This document shows, piece after piece, positions 45,155-54,502 of a DNA stretch of 64,000 nt (positions are counted from its first letter, which is position 1; every line of letters starts with the position of its first letter). Position numbers and translations under genes: made by a program. The stretch is taken from the NCBI GenBank assembly GCA_022510615.1, contig JAFLTC010000001.1, positions 59,877-123,876 on the forward strand, in the 5' to 3' direction. Below the pieces are notes generated by a model, which did no database searches, was not told the DNA's origin, and saw nothing but the letters and a program-made list of their open reading frames with translations. The stretch comes from Lachnospiraceae bacterium (GTDB lineage: Bacteria; Bacillota; Clostridia; Lachnospirales; Lachnospiraceae).

Positions 45155-46180
45155 TTACTGTATCTCGTGAATCCATCCCTCCGGTGCTTCTACAAGCCCC
45201 ATCTGGATTCCTGTCAGTGTATCATATAACTTCTTCGTAATCGGTCCCATGCCATCCATGCCGCTTGGCAGGCAGATTTCCTTTCCATGGTCCACAATTT
45301 TTCCCACCGGAGAAATAACTGCTGCCGTTCCGCAGAGACCACACTCTGCAAATTCCTTCACTTCTTCAAACGGAACTACTCTCTCTTCCGTTTCCAGTCC
45401 CAGATATTCCTTTGCCACATACATAATGGAACGCCTTGTTATGGAAGGCAGAATGCTGTCGGATTTCGGTGTGACAACTTTATTATCCTTTGTGATAAAA
45501 ATAAAATTGGCTCCACCGGTTTCTTCGACATTGGTACGGGTTCCCGCATCCAGATACATATTTTCATCAAACCCCTTGTTATGGGCGTCCACAATAGCAT
45601 GAAGGCTCATGGCATAATTCAGTCCCGCCTTAATATGCCCGGTTCCATGAGGAGCCGCACGGTCAAAATCACATACACGAATGGTAATTGGCTTAGCACC
45701 GCCTTTAAAATACGGACCTACCGGAGTACAAAATACACGGAACTGGTATTCATCTGCCGGGCTTACCCCGATAACCGGACCACTGGCAAACATATACGGG
45801 CGGATATATAACGTAGCGCCGGAACCATATGGCGGCACATAATCGGCATTTGCCTTTACCACCTGATCCACTGCTTCGATAAAACGGTCCTCCGGAAAGA
45901 CTGGCATTTCCAATCTTTTTGCCGTATCTGACATACGCTTTGCATTCAAATCCGGGCGAAATGTCACAATTTTTCCACTCTCTGTCGTATAGGCCTTCAG
46001 ACCCTCAAAACAGGACTGGGAATACTGCAATACACCGGCACATTCACTAATTGTCACAGAAGCATCTGTCGTCATTGCGCCATTATCCCACGCACCATCT
46101 TTATAATTGGATACATAACGCTCTGTCGTTACCTGATAGGCAAATCCGAGATTTGACCAGTCGATGTTCTTCTTTTCCAT
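45155..46180 (-). CDS. ilvE: Branched-chain amino acid aminotransferase
   Basis: 341 residues, class IV PLP-dependent fold. Interconverts Leu, Ile, Val and their keto acids. Typical segments: SQSCFEGLKAY near the N-terminus, GTGHIKAGLNYAMSLHA with the PLP-lysine (about 195), ETGGANFIFI and CGTAAVISPVG. Own promoter and terminator, so monocistronic. Confidence 0.96.
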   Translation of the reverse strand: MEKKNIDWSNLGFAYQVTTERYVSNYKDGAWDNGAMTTDASVTISECAGVLQYSQSCFEGLKAYTTESGKIVTFRPDLNAKRMSDTAKRLEMPVFPEDRFIEAVDQVVKANADYVPPYGSGATLYIRPYMFASGPVIGVSPADEYQFRVFCTPVGPYFKGGAKPITIRVCDFDRAAPHGTGHIKAGLNYAMSLHAIVDAHNKGFDENMYLDAGTRTNVEETGGANFIFITKDNKVVTPKSDSILPSITRRSIMYVAKEYLGLETEERVVPFEEVKEFAECGLCGTAAVISPVGKIVDHGKEICLPSGMDGMGPITKKLYDTLTGIQMGLVEAPEGWIHEIQ

Positions 46181-46229
46181 ACCAAATTCCTTCTTTCTTG
46201 TGTTGCATACACTGTCTTTTTGCTATTTT

Positions 46230-46258
46230 ATCTTACTTCTTTATTTCTTCACTGTCAA
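46230..46258 (-). promoter_or_regulatory. ilvE promoter
   Basis: Minus strand TTGACA (46253-46258), 17 bp, TAAGAT (46230-46235). No T-box or leader peptide is visible in the short leader. Confidence 0.75.
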
Positions 46259-46284
46259 GTGATGCCAATTATCTTATCGGATAA

Positions 46285-47385
46285 TTAATTGGCACTGGCC
46301 TTTTTCTTCTCTACCATTTCTTCAAATTTCTTTCTGGCATTTCGGAAACTCTCCAAAAGCTTTGGTGAGAATACACCACATTCCCCCCGGACAATCATAT
46401 GGAACGCCTCGTCCACGGTGAAAGCATCTTTGTAAACACGCTCGCTGACCAGTGCATCATAAACATCTGCAACGGAGACAATCTGTGCCGATATCGGAAT
46501 GTCTTCCCCTTTCAGTCCATCCGGATACCCCCTGCCATCGTATCTCTCATGGTGATGGCGGCAGATGTCGTAACTGGTCTTCCGGTAATCATCCTCCCAT
46601 ATGCCCTCAATGCTGTTTAAGATTTCACAGCCTCTCGTCGTATGGGATTTCATAAATTCAAATTCCTCATCGGTCAGCCGTCCCGGCTTCAATAAAATAT
46701 TATCCGGAATAGCTATTTTTCCTATATCATGCAGAGCGCTGGCCACCGCAATCATTTCCACGCGGTCTTTCGTCAGCTTATACTCCGGATAATCCTCCAT
46801 CATCTGATAGCCGAGGATTCGGGCAAATCCCTTTACTCGTTTAATATGTTCTCCACTCTCCAGATTACGGGATTCCACTACCGTACCCAGAATATCAATA
46901 ATACGGTCGTTATTCTCTTTCAGTTCCTCTGCCTGTAGCCGCAGAATCTTGTTTTGTTTCCGCAGCATCGCGGTCTGTTTTTCCACCCTTTCTTCCAGCT
47001 GATTCTGGTAAGAAAACAAATCCAGAATATTCTGTACACGTCTTTTTACGATATAATCCGCGAAAGGTTTTTTGATAAAATCGGATACGCCATATTCAAA
47101 GCAACGGCTTTCTGCCTCAGAAGAAGTCTCCCCGCTTATGACAAGTACCGGAGTCTTTTTCAGCCACTTTTTCTCATTCATTACATTCAATACAGCAAAA
47201 CCATCCATCTCCGGCATAATTAAGTCAAGAAGAACGGCAGCTATCTCTTCACTATGCTTCTCCATTATTTCAATGGCCTGCTTTCCGTTCTCTGCCTGAA
47301 TCACATCATACTGCTCCTCCAACATGTCCTGAAGAATATCACGATTGATCTCCATATCATCTACTACTAAAATCCGGTTTCTCAT
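46285..47385 (-). CDS. HD-GYP response regulator (putative c-di-GMP phosphodiesterase)
   Basis: 366 residues. Receiver domain (1-120): VDDME pocket, phospho-Asp in VLLDLIMPEMDGF, Lys in SDFIKKPF. A coiled-coil linker (about 125-165) leads to an HD-GYP domain (about 170-340) with HDIGKIAIPDNILLKPG and HHERYDGRGYPDGL, so the metal and GYP residues are intact. Likely hydrolyses c-di-GMP when phosphorylated. GGAGGTTATGCAAAC precedes the ATG. Third gene of the Hpt-FapA-HD-GYP operon. Confidence 0.93.
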   Translation of the reverse strand: MRNRILVVDDMEINRDILQDMLEEQYDVIQAENGKQAIEIMEKHSEEIAAVLLDLIMPEMDGFAVLNVMNEKKWLKKTPVLVISGETSSEAESRCFEYGVSDFIKKPFADYIVKRRVQNILDLFSYQNQLEERVEKQTAMLRKQNKILRLQAEELKENNDRIIDILGTVVESRNLESGEHIKRVKGFARILGYQMMEDYPEYKLTKDRVEMIAVASALHDIGKIAIPDNILLKPGRLTDEEFEFMKSHTTRGCEILNSIEGIWEDDYRKTSYDICRHHHERYDGRGYPDGLKGEDIPISAQIVSVADVYDALVSERVYKDAFTVDEAFHMIVRGECGVFSPKLLESFRNARKKFEEMVEKKKASAN

Positions 47386-47440
47386 GTTTGCATAACCTCC
47401 GTATTCTTATTTTTACCACCGTTGCACTTCCCTGTCGGAA

Positions 47441-49612
47441 TTAATTTCGAGATACTGTCACCCGTTGTCCTTCCCTCTGTATTGTTACATTTTTCATCTC
47501 TGAGGCCTCCCAGCGGTTTTTTGCAATCTCAATAATGGTACCCTCATAAAGTGTTCCCTGAACAACTGCTTTTGCTCCTTCTATCTGCTTCATTTCTTCC
47601 ATGTTCCGCTTTTGGAGATTTTCTATCTTTTTCTTTTGCTGCTCTTTTGTGTAAATAGCCGCCTCTATGCGCAAATAGATATCCATGCTGTTTCGCACTT
47701 CCGGCTCATATTTTTTCTTGTATTTTTCATAGGCATTATTTAAAATAGTCAGCTCCTTTAACACCTCTTTCAATTTCTTTTCCAGTCTGTGCTTTTCCTC
47801 ATTCATAGTTTCTGTCTTTCCCAGATACAGCTTTGTCACTATCTGGGCGCGGTTTCCAATACTATGTGATTGAATTTCTTTCAGTGCCCGAGCTGTCCCC
47901 CCCGCCAGAACACCTTTAGTTCCGGATATAATAATCTTATCACCGGCGTGCAAATCGCAGTTCAGACAATAGTTCGCGTGAATATCTCCTCCCGCTGTCA
48001 CCTTGACTCCTTCAAAGTATTTGCCTTCCACCTTCTTGGCCACCTCAATATGACTCTCTATACTTTCATCACCGATTCCATTGACGCCACGCCGCAGCAG
48101 AAGATTTCCTCCGCAGGTAATACTGGCAGCATCCACTACACCGTCCACTACAATGTCCTCTGTGGCATGAACCGTCGTGCCTCTTCCGATATCCCCTTTT
48201 ACATACAGACATCCATCAAACTCAATATTTCCCGTAGCCTGCGTGACTTCAGGTACAATGCAGATCTTAGATACATCCAGTTTGCTTCCCCTCAATTCTA
48301 CTTTACCATTATAGGCAGCCATATAGGTCTTTTTATCTTCCAGCAATAAAAAGCCTCTTCCCGATAACACCTTCTGCTCTTTTCCATTCACGGCCGTCAA
48401 CATTCTTCCGGTTACGGTAAATCCTACTTCGCCCTTTTTTGCCTCGTGGTAATAGGCCAGCTTCTGACCCTCCTCTACCAGTTCAAACCACTCCACACTC
48501 TGATAATCCACAGAACCATCCTCCAACAGCTTCGGTGTTCTGTTTAAGTCGGTCCGGAAAAAAAATTCATACCAGCCATCTTTTCCTTGTTTTGCCGGCA
48601 TCCCTTTGGCAACCAGAACCGGCTGCTGATATCGCTTTTCTTTCAGCATACGGCGAATTTCCTCTTTTTGAATTCCGGAAACAATGCCCTCCTTTTTCAA
48701 AGCCTTTTTCACTTCGTCAAAACTGTACTCTGTGTCGGCACTACCCTTTACGACAATATGCGCCTCAAGTTCATCGCTGCTGATAGTAATATCAAATTCT
48801 TTATGATGTACCGTCTTTTTCCGCTGTACAACAGTTCCCTGTGTTAACTCCTCTAAAAGCTGTTTCCGGATTCGTCTCATGTCCGTTGCCGTATACATCA
48901 GACTTCGGTATGGAGACACATCCAGTCCTTCTTCCAGACCCAGACGGATTTCCCTCATCTGCTGCCAGGAGAACAGATGCTTGGCATACTCTGTTACATC
49001 GATACGCTTTTCCAGACCCATGCGGATCTCCCTCATCTGCTGCCAGGAAAAATCGATTTGGGCATAAAATCCCACATCAATACCCCGGGCCAGACCAAGA
49101 CAGATTTCACGGATTGCCACACCGCGGAATTCCTTCGTCAAAAAATCCGGAATAGTCAGTCCGCGCTCCAGTGCCATACGTATCGGTTCCAGCTGTTCTG
49201 CCTTATATCCCTTCTGAACATATTCCACAATATTCACGTGAGAGACATATGCTTTTCGCAGCTGTCGGAGTACCCTCGGATCCAGCTTTGAAAAAGGGGA
49301 CAAATCTATCCCCTGCCGCAGTCCCTTACGAATCTGTCTCATTCTGTCATAGGAAATTTCCGGTGATGCATATTTTCCAATATCCACTCCGGTCTTCAGA
49401 CCCTCACGGATTTCCTCCATCTGAAACCAGTCATAGTCCGTCTTGGCATACACTGACACATCCAGACCCTCTTCCAGACCCTGACGAATCTGTCGCATCT
49501 GAATCGCCAAAAATTCCTTGTTGGCATACTGGGAAACATCTATCCCTGCCCGTTGTCCTGCCTCAATTTCTACCAACTGGTCAGAATCAAAACCGCTTTC
49601 TTCCTTTTTCAT
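47441..49612 (-). CDS. FapA (DUF342) protein with N-terminal 26-residue repeats
   Basis: 723 residues. Residues about 11-255 form nine repeats of about 26 residues (consensus F/Y-x-W-x-Q-M-R-E-I-R-x-G-L-E-x-G-I/L-D-V-S-x-Y-A). The remaining part (about 265-700) is the FapA/DUF342 fold: a jelly-roll N-terminal domain, a beta-helix stretch (GNIEFDGCLYVKGDIGRGTT, GDIHANYCLNCDLHAGDK), and a C-terminal coiled coil (KKLKEVLKELTILNNAYEKYKKK). FapA family proteins are often linked to flagella or c-di-GMP genes; their function is unsettled. Located between the Hpt and the HD-GYP genes. Confidence 0.86.
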   Translation of the reverse strand: MKKEESGFDSDQLVEIEAGQRAGIDVSQYANKEFLAIQMRQIRQGLEEGLDVSVYAKTDYDWFQMEEIREGLKTGVDIGKYASPEISYDRMRQIRKGLRQGIDLSPFSKLDPRVLRQLRKAYVSHVNIVEYVQKGYKAEQLEPIRMALERGLTIPDFLTKEFRGVAIREICLGLARGIDVGFYAQIDFSWQQMREIRMGLEKRIDVTEYAKHLFSWQQMREIRLGLEEGLDVSPYRSLMYTATDMRRIRKQLLEELTQGTVVQRKKTVHHKEFDITISSDELEAHIVVKGSADTEYSFDEVKKALKKEGIVSGIQKEEIRRMLKEKRYQQPVLVAKGMPAKQGKDGWYEFFFRTDLNRTPKLLEDGSVDYQSVEWFELVEEGQKLAYYHEAKKGEVGFTVTGRMLTAVNGKEQKVLSGRGFLLLEDKKTYMAAYNGKVELRGSKLDVSKICIVPEVTQATGNIEFDGCLYVKGDIGRGTTVHATEDIVVDGVVDAASITCGGNLLLRRGVNGIGDESIESHIEVAKKVEGKYFEGVKVTAGGDIHANYCLNCDLHAGDKIIISGTKGVLAGGTARALKEIQSHSIGNRAQIVTKLYLGKTETMNEEKHRLEKKLKEVLKELTILNNAYEKYKKKYEPEVRNSMDIYLRIEAAIYTKEQQKKKIENLQKRNMEEMKQIEGAKAVVQGTLYEGTIIEIAKNRWEASEMKNVTIQREGQRVTVSRN
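48848..49582 (-). repeat. Protein-coding 26-residue repeat array
   Basis: Nine units inside the FapA-like gene, ending at residues about 30, 56, 82, 108, 132, 158, 184, 210 and 236, so the period is 26 apart from one 24-residue unit. Units seven to nine are nearly alike in DNA. Confidence 0.85.
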
Positions 49613-49653
49613 ACATCCGCTCCTCTTTTATCCCTTTTATTCTGGTTTGCCCC

Positions 49654-50001
49654 CTAAAGTCCGGCAACAGCCTGTTCAAGTGCCGCATAATCTGTCTTTA
49701 CCTGCTCTAGTAATGGTGTCACATCCTGAGAAGGCTCACCGTTTCTCAAGGCCTCCGTCAACTCACTGCTGGATTTTTCCAACACCGTCAGACCAAGATT
49801 CTGACACACACCTTTCAGGCTATGGGCGGCACGAAATGCCTCTTCATAATTTTTTTCTCCCAAAGAGTTACACAGCCATGGTATCATATCCCCGTCCACT
49901 GCTTTTTTCAAAAATTTTAATACTCTGTCCTCTTTCATCAATCGGCTCATAACTCCCTGATAATCTGCTCCCATACTTTCATAACATTCCTGTAACGTCA
50001 T
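49654..50001 (-). CDS. Hpt (histidine phosphotransfer) domain protein
   Basis: 115 residues from the ATG at 50001, after GGAGGAAAAA. Helical bundle with the phospho-acceptor His in AFRAAHSLKGVCQNLGL (about 63), the standard Hpt motif. Carries phosphate between receiver domains. It is the first gene of the operon and there is no adjacent hybrid kinase, so its donor must be elsewhere. Confidence 0.9.
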   Translation of the reverse strand: MTLQECYESMGADYQGVMSRLMKEDRVLKFLKKAVDGDMIPWLCNSLGEKNYEEAFRAAHSLKGVCQNLGLTVLEKSSSELTEALRNGEPSQDVTPLLEQVKTDYAALEQAVAGL

Positions 50002-50055
50002 TTTTTCCTCCAATCACACATATCCTTCTGCGAAAATAATTGTCCTTGTTAATAT

Positions 50056-50084
50056 ATTTTAACAAAATCTGCAACAGTTTTCAA
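50056..50084 (-). promoter_or_regulatory. Promoter of the Hpt-FapA-HD-GYP operon
   Basis: Minus strand TTGAAA (50079-50084), 17 bp, TAAAAT (50056-50061). Divergent from the GDSL promoter. Confidence 0.65.
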
Positions 50085-50100
50085 TCTTGAGTTTACCCAT

Positions 50101-50129
50101 TTGCATTTTAATCATAATTTTGATATAAT
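50101..50129 (+). promoter_or_regulatory. Promoter of the GDSL esterase gene
   Basis: TTGCAT (50101-50106), 17 bp, TATAAT (50124-50129). Confidence 0.75.
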
Positions 50130-50162
50130 TTGTGAAAATTTCAGGGAAAATTGGAGGATTCT

Positions 50163-50780
50163 ATGAAACATATTCTATGCTTTGGGGATTCCAATACCCA
50201 CGGTTATATTCCCGGTGGGGGACGCTATGATGACAATACCCGTTGGACAAAGGTTCTGGGAAAACTTTTAGGTCCGGATTTTGATATTATCGAGGAGGGG
50301 CTGAATGGTCGCACCTCCTCCTTTGATGACCCGCTGGAGCCTTTTAAAAACGCAATGGACTATATTATCCCCTGCCTGAAAACCCATGAGCCTCTTGATC
50401 TGATTATTCTCATGCTTGGCAGCAACGACATGAAAGAACGGTTTTCCCCGTCTGTAGAAAAAATCGCTTCCAGCCTGCATGATCTGACGCAAATCATTTT
50501 GGAAGTAAGCAATACCCCTGTTCTCTTAGTCAGTCCGATTCTTTTGGGGAAAAATATATGTCAGTCCGTGTTTCGGGATTCCTTTTCGGAGTCCGCTCCG
50601 GAAATATCCAGACAGCTTGCAGGCGTTATCGAAAAAATAGCCCTCCATCTGGGGACTGACTTTTTAGATGCATCCCTGTATGCGGATCCTTCACCGGAGG
50701 ACGGACTCCATCTGACACCGGAGGGGCACCAAGCACTGGCAAAGGCCTTTTATAACAAACTGATAACAATGAAAATTTAA
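50163..50780 (+). CDS. GDSL/SGNH-family esterase
   Basis: 205 residues from the ATG at 50163, after TTGGAGGATTCT. SGNH hydrolase blocks: I CFGDSNTHGY (Ser nucleophile), III MLGSNDMK (Asn), V DGLHLTPEGH (Asp and His of the triad). No signal peptide, so intracellular. The substrate is likely a small ester; arylesterase or thioesterase are both possible. Followed 49 bp later by tmcAL. Confidence 0.88.
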   Translation: MKHILCFGDSNTHGYIPGGGRYDDNTRWTKVLGKLLGPDFDIIEEGLNGRTSSFDDPLEPFKNAMDYIIPCLKTHEPLDLIILMLGSNDMKERFSPSVEKIASSLHDLTQIILEVSNTPVLLVSPILLGKNICQSVFRDSFSESAPEISRQLAGVIEKIALHLGTDFLDASLYADPSPEDGLHLTPEGHQALAKAFYNKLITMKI

Positions 50781-50829
50781 AGTAATACTATATGAAGTTC
50801 GATTTTATTCTGTACAGAAAGGAGCAACC

Positions 50830-51966
50830 ATGAAGGCAGTCGGAATTATCAGTGAATTTAATCCCTTTCACAGCGGCCATGCCTATCTGATTGAAGAGGC
50901 AAAGAAAGTCACCGGTGCCGAGTTCGCCGTTGTCATTATGAACGGGAATTTTGTCCAGCGGGGTGAACCTGCTGTTTTTGACAAATACACCCGGACCGAA
51001 CAGGCATTAAAGGGCGGAGCTGATTTAATCTTTGAGCTTCCTCTTCGTTTCGGCATTTCCAGTGCCGGAGATTTTGCCCTGGGAGGAATCCTTGCCCTTT
51101 CCAGTCTTGGTTTTGTTTCCGATATCTGCTTTGGGAGCGAATGCGGTAACATCCATCTGCTATCAGAAATTGCCCTGTTACTTTCGAGGGAGGAAGATAA
51201 GTTCCGTCACGCCCTGGACGAAGCACTGCGCCATGGTCTCTCCTACCCTGCTGCCAGAGCATGCGCCCTGTCAGAAATCAGCAGCATGGATGAGTCCATT
51301 CTGAGCCAGCCCAATAATATTCTCGGTATTGAATACTGCCTTTCGATTTTAAAAACCGGCTCCTCTCTGAATCCCTTGACCATTATGCGGGATGGACAGG
51401 CACATCAGGACTCCTCTCCGGATACCGAAAAAGAACATCCAAGCGGAGCCGCCCTTCGAGAACAAATATATGGCAGTTCCACTCCTCATCTAACCCTAGA
51501 AGATTTTTCGGAAATGATAGGATATGCTCTTTTTCGCTGTGAGGATTTAACACGCTATAAAGACATTTCACCGGATTTAGCGGACCGCATGAAAAAATAT
51601 ATTGGAGACTACCACTCCGTTTCTGATTTTATCAGCCAATGTCAGACCAAGGCTTACACAACCGGAAGAATCCGCCGGGGTATTTTGCAGTGCCTGCTTT
51701 CCATGGAGCAGACCCAGCCGGTTATGCCCTATCTGAGAATACTTGGCATGAAAAAAGAAGCCAGCTGCCTGTTGCGGCAATCCGGCTCTGCTTCTTCCTG
51801 TATTTTAATAAACAAACTTTCCACTGACATAAATACCTTAACCCCATTCGCCAAACATTTGTTAGAACAGGATCTCTTTGCCTCCCACCTCTACCGCCAG
51901 ACCTTCTGCCGGAAGTACAATATAGAGTTACCAAACGAGTTCCAGCGCTCACCAATTATAGTTTAA
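50830..51966 (+). CDS. tmcAL: tRNA(Met) cytidine acetate ligase TmcAL
   Basis: 378 residues. In Bacillus TmcAL makes N4-acetylcytidine at the wobble base of elongator tRNA-Met, using acetate and ATP. The nucleotidyltransferase-like N-terminus begins MKAVGIISEFNPFHSGHAYL, with the ISEFNPFHxGH motif, MNGNFVQRGEPAVFDKYTR and FELPLRFG. C-terminal domain (about 200-378) includes RIRRGILQCLL. AAAGGAGC precedes the ATG. Ends convergent with malQ, 35 bp apart with no clear terminator. Confidence 0.95.
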   Translation: MKAVGIISEFNPFHSGHAYLIEEAKKVTGAEFAVVIMNGNFVQRGEPAVFDKYTRTEQALKGGADLIFELPLRFGISSAGDFALGGILALSSLGFVSDICFGSECGNIHLLSEIALLLSREEDKFRHALDEALRHGLSYPAARACALSEISSMDESILSQPNNILGIEYCLSILKTGSSLNPLTIMRDGQAHQDSSPDTEKEHPSGAALREQIYGSSTPHLTLEDFSEMIGYALFRCEDLTRYKDISPDLADRMKKYIGDYHSVSDFISQCQTKAYTTGRIRRGILQCLLSMEQTQPVMPYLRILGMKKEASCLLRQSGSASSCILINKLSTDINTLTPFAKHLLEQDLFASHLYRQTFCRKYNIELPNEFQRSPIIV

Positions 51967-52001
51967 TTACTAAATTACACAGAAGGCCCTGATCATTTGT
52001 A

Positions 52002-53492
52002 TCAATCCGCCAATCTTCCATATAACTTAGTCATCGTTCTAATTCGGGTCTGTAACTTATCCGTAAAGGAACCCTTTTTCATCCGCCATTGCCAATTATA
52101 CCCTAGCGTGGACGGGGTATTGATTCTCGCCGTATTTGGCAGACAAAGGTAATCCTGCATCGGTATAACACACAAATCCGACACGCTTGCCATGGCCAGA
52201 CAGATCAACTCCCATGTCAGTTTTTTTCTACCGGTAAACCGCCCCCGGTTCATATACCGAAGCGCCACATTTTTATCCTCCGGCTTCAGTTCCTGCCACC
52301 AGCTAAAGGTTGTGGCATTGTCATGGGTTCCGGTATATACCACAGAATTTTTATCATATCGATACGGGAGATAATCACTATCCTCTCTGGAATCAAAGGC
52401 AAACTGCAATACCTTCATACCCGGAAAACCGGACTCTTTTAACATGTCCCGCACAGAATCAGTCAGAAAGCCAAGATCCTCCGCAATAATGTTTAACTCT
52501 CCCAGTTCCTTTTCTAATGTCTGAAACAGTCCCATCCCCGGTCCGGCTTCCCATTTGCCAAACTCTGCCGTAGGGTCTCCATAAGGAATGGCATAATATT
52601 CATCGAAGCCCCGGAAATGATCAATCCGCACCATATCATACCACTGGCAACAGTTCTTCATCCGTGCTGTCCACCATGAATACCCATCCTTTTTGTGTGC
52701 CTCCCAGTTATAGAGAGGATTTCCCCACAGCTGCCCGGTTTCGGAAAAAGCATCCGGCGGACATCCCGCCACGCCAACCGGCATCCCTTTCTCATCAAAC
52801 TGAAACAACTCCGGGTGCGCCCATGTATCGGCACTGTCAAGTGCCACATAAATCGGGATATCTCCGATAATCTGCACACCCTTTTCATTGGCATAGCTCT
52901 TTAACTTCTTCCACTGACAGGCAAACTCATATTGCAAAAACTGATAAAAATTCACATCATCGATTAATTTGTTTTTATAATAGACCATTGCTGCTGCCTT
53001 TCGCAGTCGGATATCCTCCTCCCACTCTAAATAGCTCTGTCCGCCCTTGCTGTCTTTAATTGCCATAAAGAGAGCATAATCCGGAAGCCAGTCACTGTTT
53101 TCCTGGATAAAGGTATTAAAGTCCGGCTCTGTTTCAATGCTGCTGCGGTCAAAGGCTTTTCGCAAAAGAGTAAACCGGTTCTTGTATATGTCCTCATAGC
53201 GGACATAGTCTTCTCTCGTTTCCGCTGCCGCCTCTTCGCACTCATCTTCCCTTATGTATCCTTTTTTTACCAGCTCGGAAAGGGAAATGAAATACGGATT
53301 TCCGGCAAAGGTAGAAAAGGACTGATAGGGAGAATCACCATAACCGGTAGGTCCCATAGGCAGAATCTGCCAATATGCCTGCCCCGCCTGCACAAGGGCA
53401 TCTACAAATTCATATGCACTTTCGTCAAAACAACCGATACCATACCGGGAAGGCAGACTTGCCACCGGCAGTAAAATTCCACTTCTTCTCAT
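52002..53492 (-). CDS. malQ: 4-alpha-glucanotransferase (amylomaltase)
   Basis: 496 residues, GH77. Moves glucan chains between maltodextrins, acting in glycogen/maltose metabolism. Family segments: RRSGILLPVASLPSRYGIG, GDIPIYVALDSADTW, VRIDHFRGFDEYYAIP (nucleophile Asp in IDHFRGF), NIIAEDLGFLTDSVR (general acid/base), YTGTHDNATT (third Asp). Last gene of the pth-mfd-PrsA-like-malQ run, following the lipoprotein gene by 23 bp. Confidence 0.96.
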   Translation of the reverse strand: MRRSGILLPVASLPSRYGIGCFDESAYEFVDALVQAGQAYWQILPMGPTGYGDSPYQSFSTFAGNPYFISLSELVKKGYIREDECEEAAAETREDYVRYEDIYKNRFTLLRKAFDRSSIETEPDFNTFIQENSDWLPDYALFMAIKDSKGGQSYLEWEEDIRLRKAAAMVYYKNKLIDDVNFYQFLQYEFACQWKKLKSYANEKGVQIIGDIPIYVALDSADTWAHPELFQFDEKGMPVGVAGCPPDAFSETGQLWGNPLYNWEAHKKDGYSWWTARMKNCCQWYDMVRIDHFRGFDEYYAIPYGDPTAEFGKWEAGPGMGLFQTLEKELGELNIIAEDLGFLTDSVRDMLKESGFPGMKVLQFAFDSREDSDYLPYRYDKNSVVYTGTHDNATTFSWWQELKPEDKNVALRYMNRGRFTGRKKLTWELICLAMASVSDLCVIPMQDYLCLPNTARINTPSTLGYNWQWRMKKGSFTDKLQTRIRTMTKLYGRLAD

Positions 53493-53515
53493 ATATACTC
53501 CAATCCCACTTGCCG

Positions 53516-54502
53516 TTATTCTACCAGCAGTGACTTACTAACCTTAACCTCGTATTCCTCCGACCAGCTCTTATAGGTATTCTGAAAATCAAGAATCTGG
53601 CGTTCCTCTACTATCTGGTTTTTATATTCATTGTTAATTTCTTTACTGGAGGGACTGACACAATATGCAATATAGTAGCCATCACCTTCCTCCACCACAT
53701 TAGAAACCTCATATTCCTTCAAAGCCAGTGAAGCATTGGCGAGATTCATTCTAGTGTCTGCGCCTCCAATCAGACATTCGACATCCTCCGCCTCCGTATT
53801 CTCCCTTGCCAGACGGTAAAAATTGCTGTCAGATGCCCTTGCCTGCTGACAAAGTTCCTCTGCCTTCTGCCTCACCTGTGCCCTTGTGCTATCATCTGCC
53901 TTCAGATAAATCAACTGCACCTTTGCCGCCTTTAACTGCTCCGCCGTGACACCGGTGTTTGTTTTTCCAACCACAATATGGTACATTTTTTCTGCCAGCT
54001 TATTTTCTTCCAATATTTTTGACAACATCGCTATACTCATGCTGTTTTCTTTTTTTACAGAATCACTCAGACCTTCATAATATTTTTTCGCCTGATAATC
54101 TGCCGCTTCCTTTTCGTCCGCCGCCAGTGTCACGCCTTGCTTTTCCGCCGCCCTGACAATGACTTTAACCTGAATAATCAGACGGAGAACATCCTCGATG
54201 GCCTCCTGCCCGATGCTCTTTTTCCCGTCCTGAATACCGGAATAGCTCCAGACTCTCTGGGTCAGTACACTTTCATACTGTGTCTTCATAAAATAGTAAT
54301 AAATTTTATATTCCTGATAGGAAACAACCGTTTTTCCCACTGCCAGTGCCGTGGAATCCTCCTGAAGCGTTCCGTTACTGACCGAGGCGGCATTTTCTGT
54401 TTTGGATACTGTTTCCTCTGCCTTTTCATCCCTTCCGCACGCCGTCATGCCCAGACACAGGCAAAGACATAGCAATATAGCTATCACTTTATTTTTCGTC
54501 AT
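53516..54502 (-). CDS. PrsA/SurA-like peptidyl-prolyl isomerase lipoprotein
   Basis: 328 residues from the ATG at 54502 (GGAGGAAAAAATG), overlapping the mfd stop by 14 nt. Lipoprotein signal (about 1-22, LCLCLGMTACG). SurA-type N-terminal helical chaperone domain (about 40-180, SYQEYKIYYYFMKTQYES) and a parvulin-like C-terminal region (about 190-310, VQLIYLKADDSTRAQVRQK). Folds exported proteins outside the membrane. The parvulin catalytic residues are hard to see, so enzymatic activity is uncertain. Adjacent mfd-prsA order occurs in other Firmicutes. Confidence 0.8.
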   Translation of the reverse strand: MTKNKVIAILLCLCLCLGMTACGRDEKAEETVSKTENAASVSNGTLQEDSTALAVGKTVVSYQEYKIYYYFMKTQYESVLTQRVWSYSGIQDGKKSIGQEAIEDVLRLIIQVKVIVRAAEKQGVTLAADEKEAADYQAKKYYEGLSDSVKKENSMSIAMLSKILEENKLAEKMYHIVVGKTNTGVTAEQLKAAKVQLIYLKADDSTRAQVRQKAEELCQQARASDSNFYRLARENTEAEDVECLIGGADTRMNLANASLALKEYEVSNVVEEGDGYYIAYCVSPSSKEINNEYKNQIVEERQILDFQNTYKSWSEEYEVKVSKSLLVE

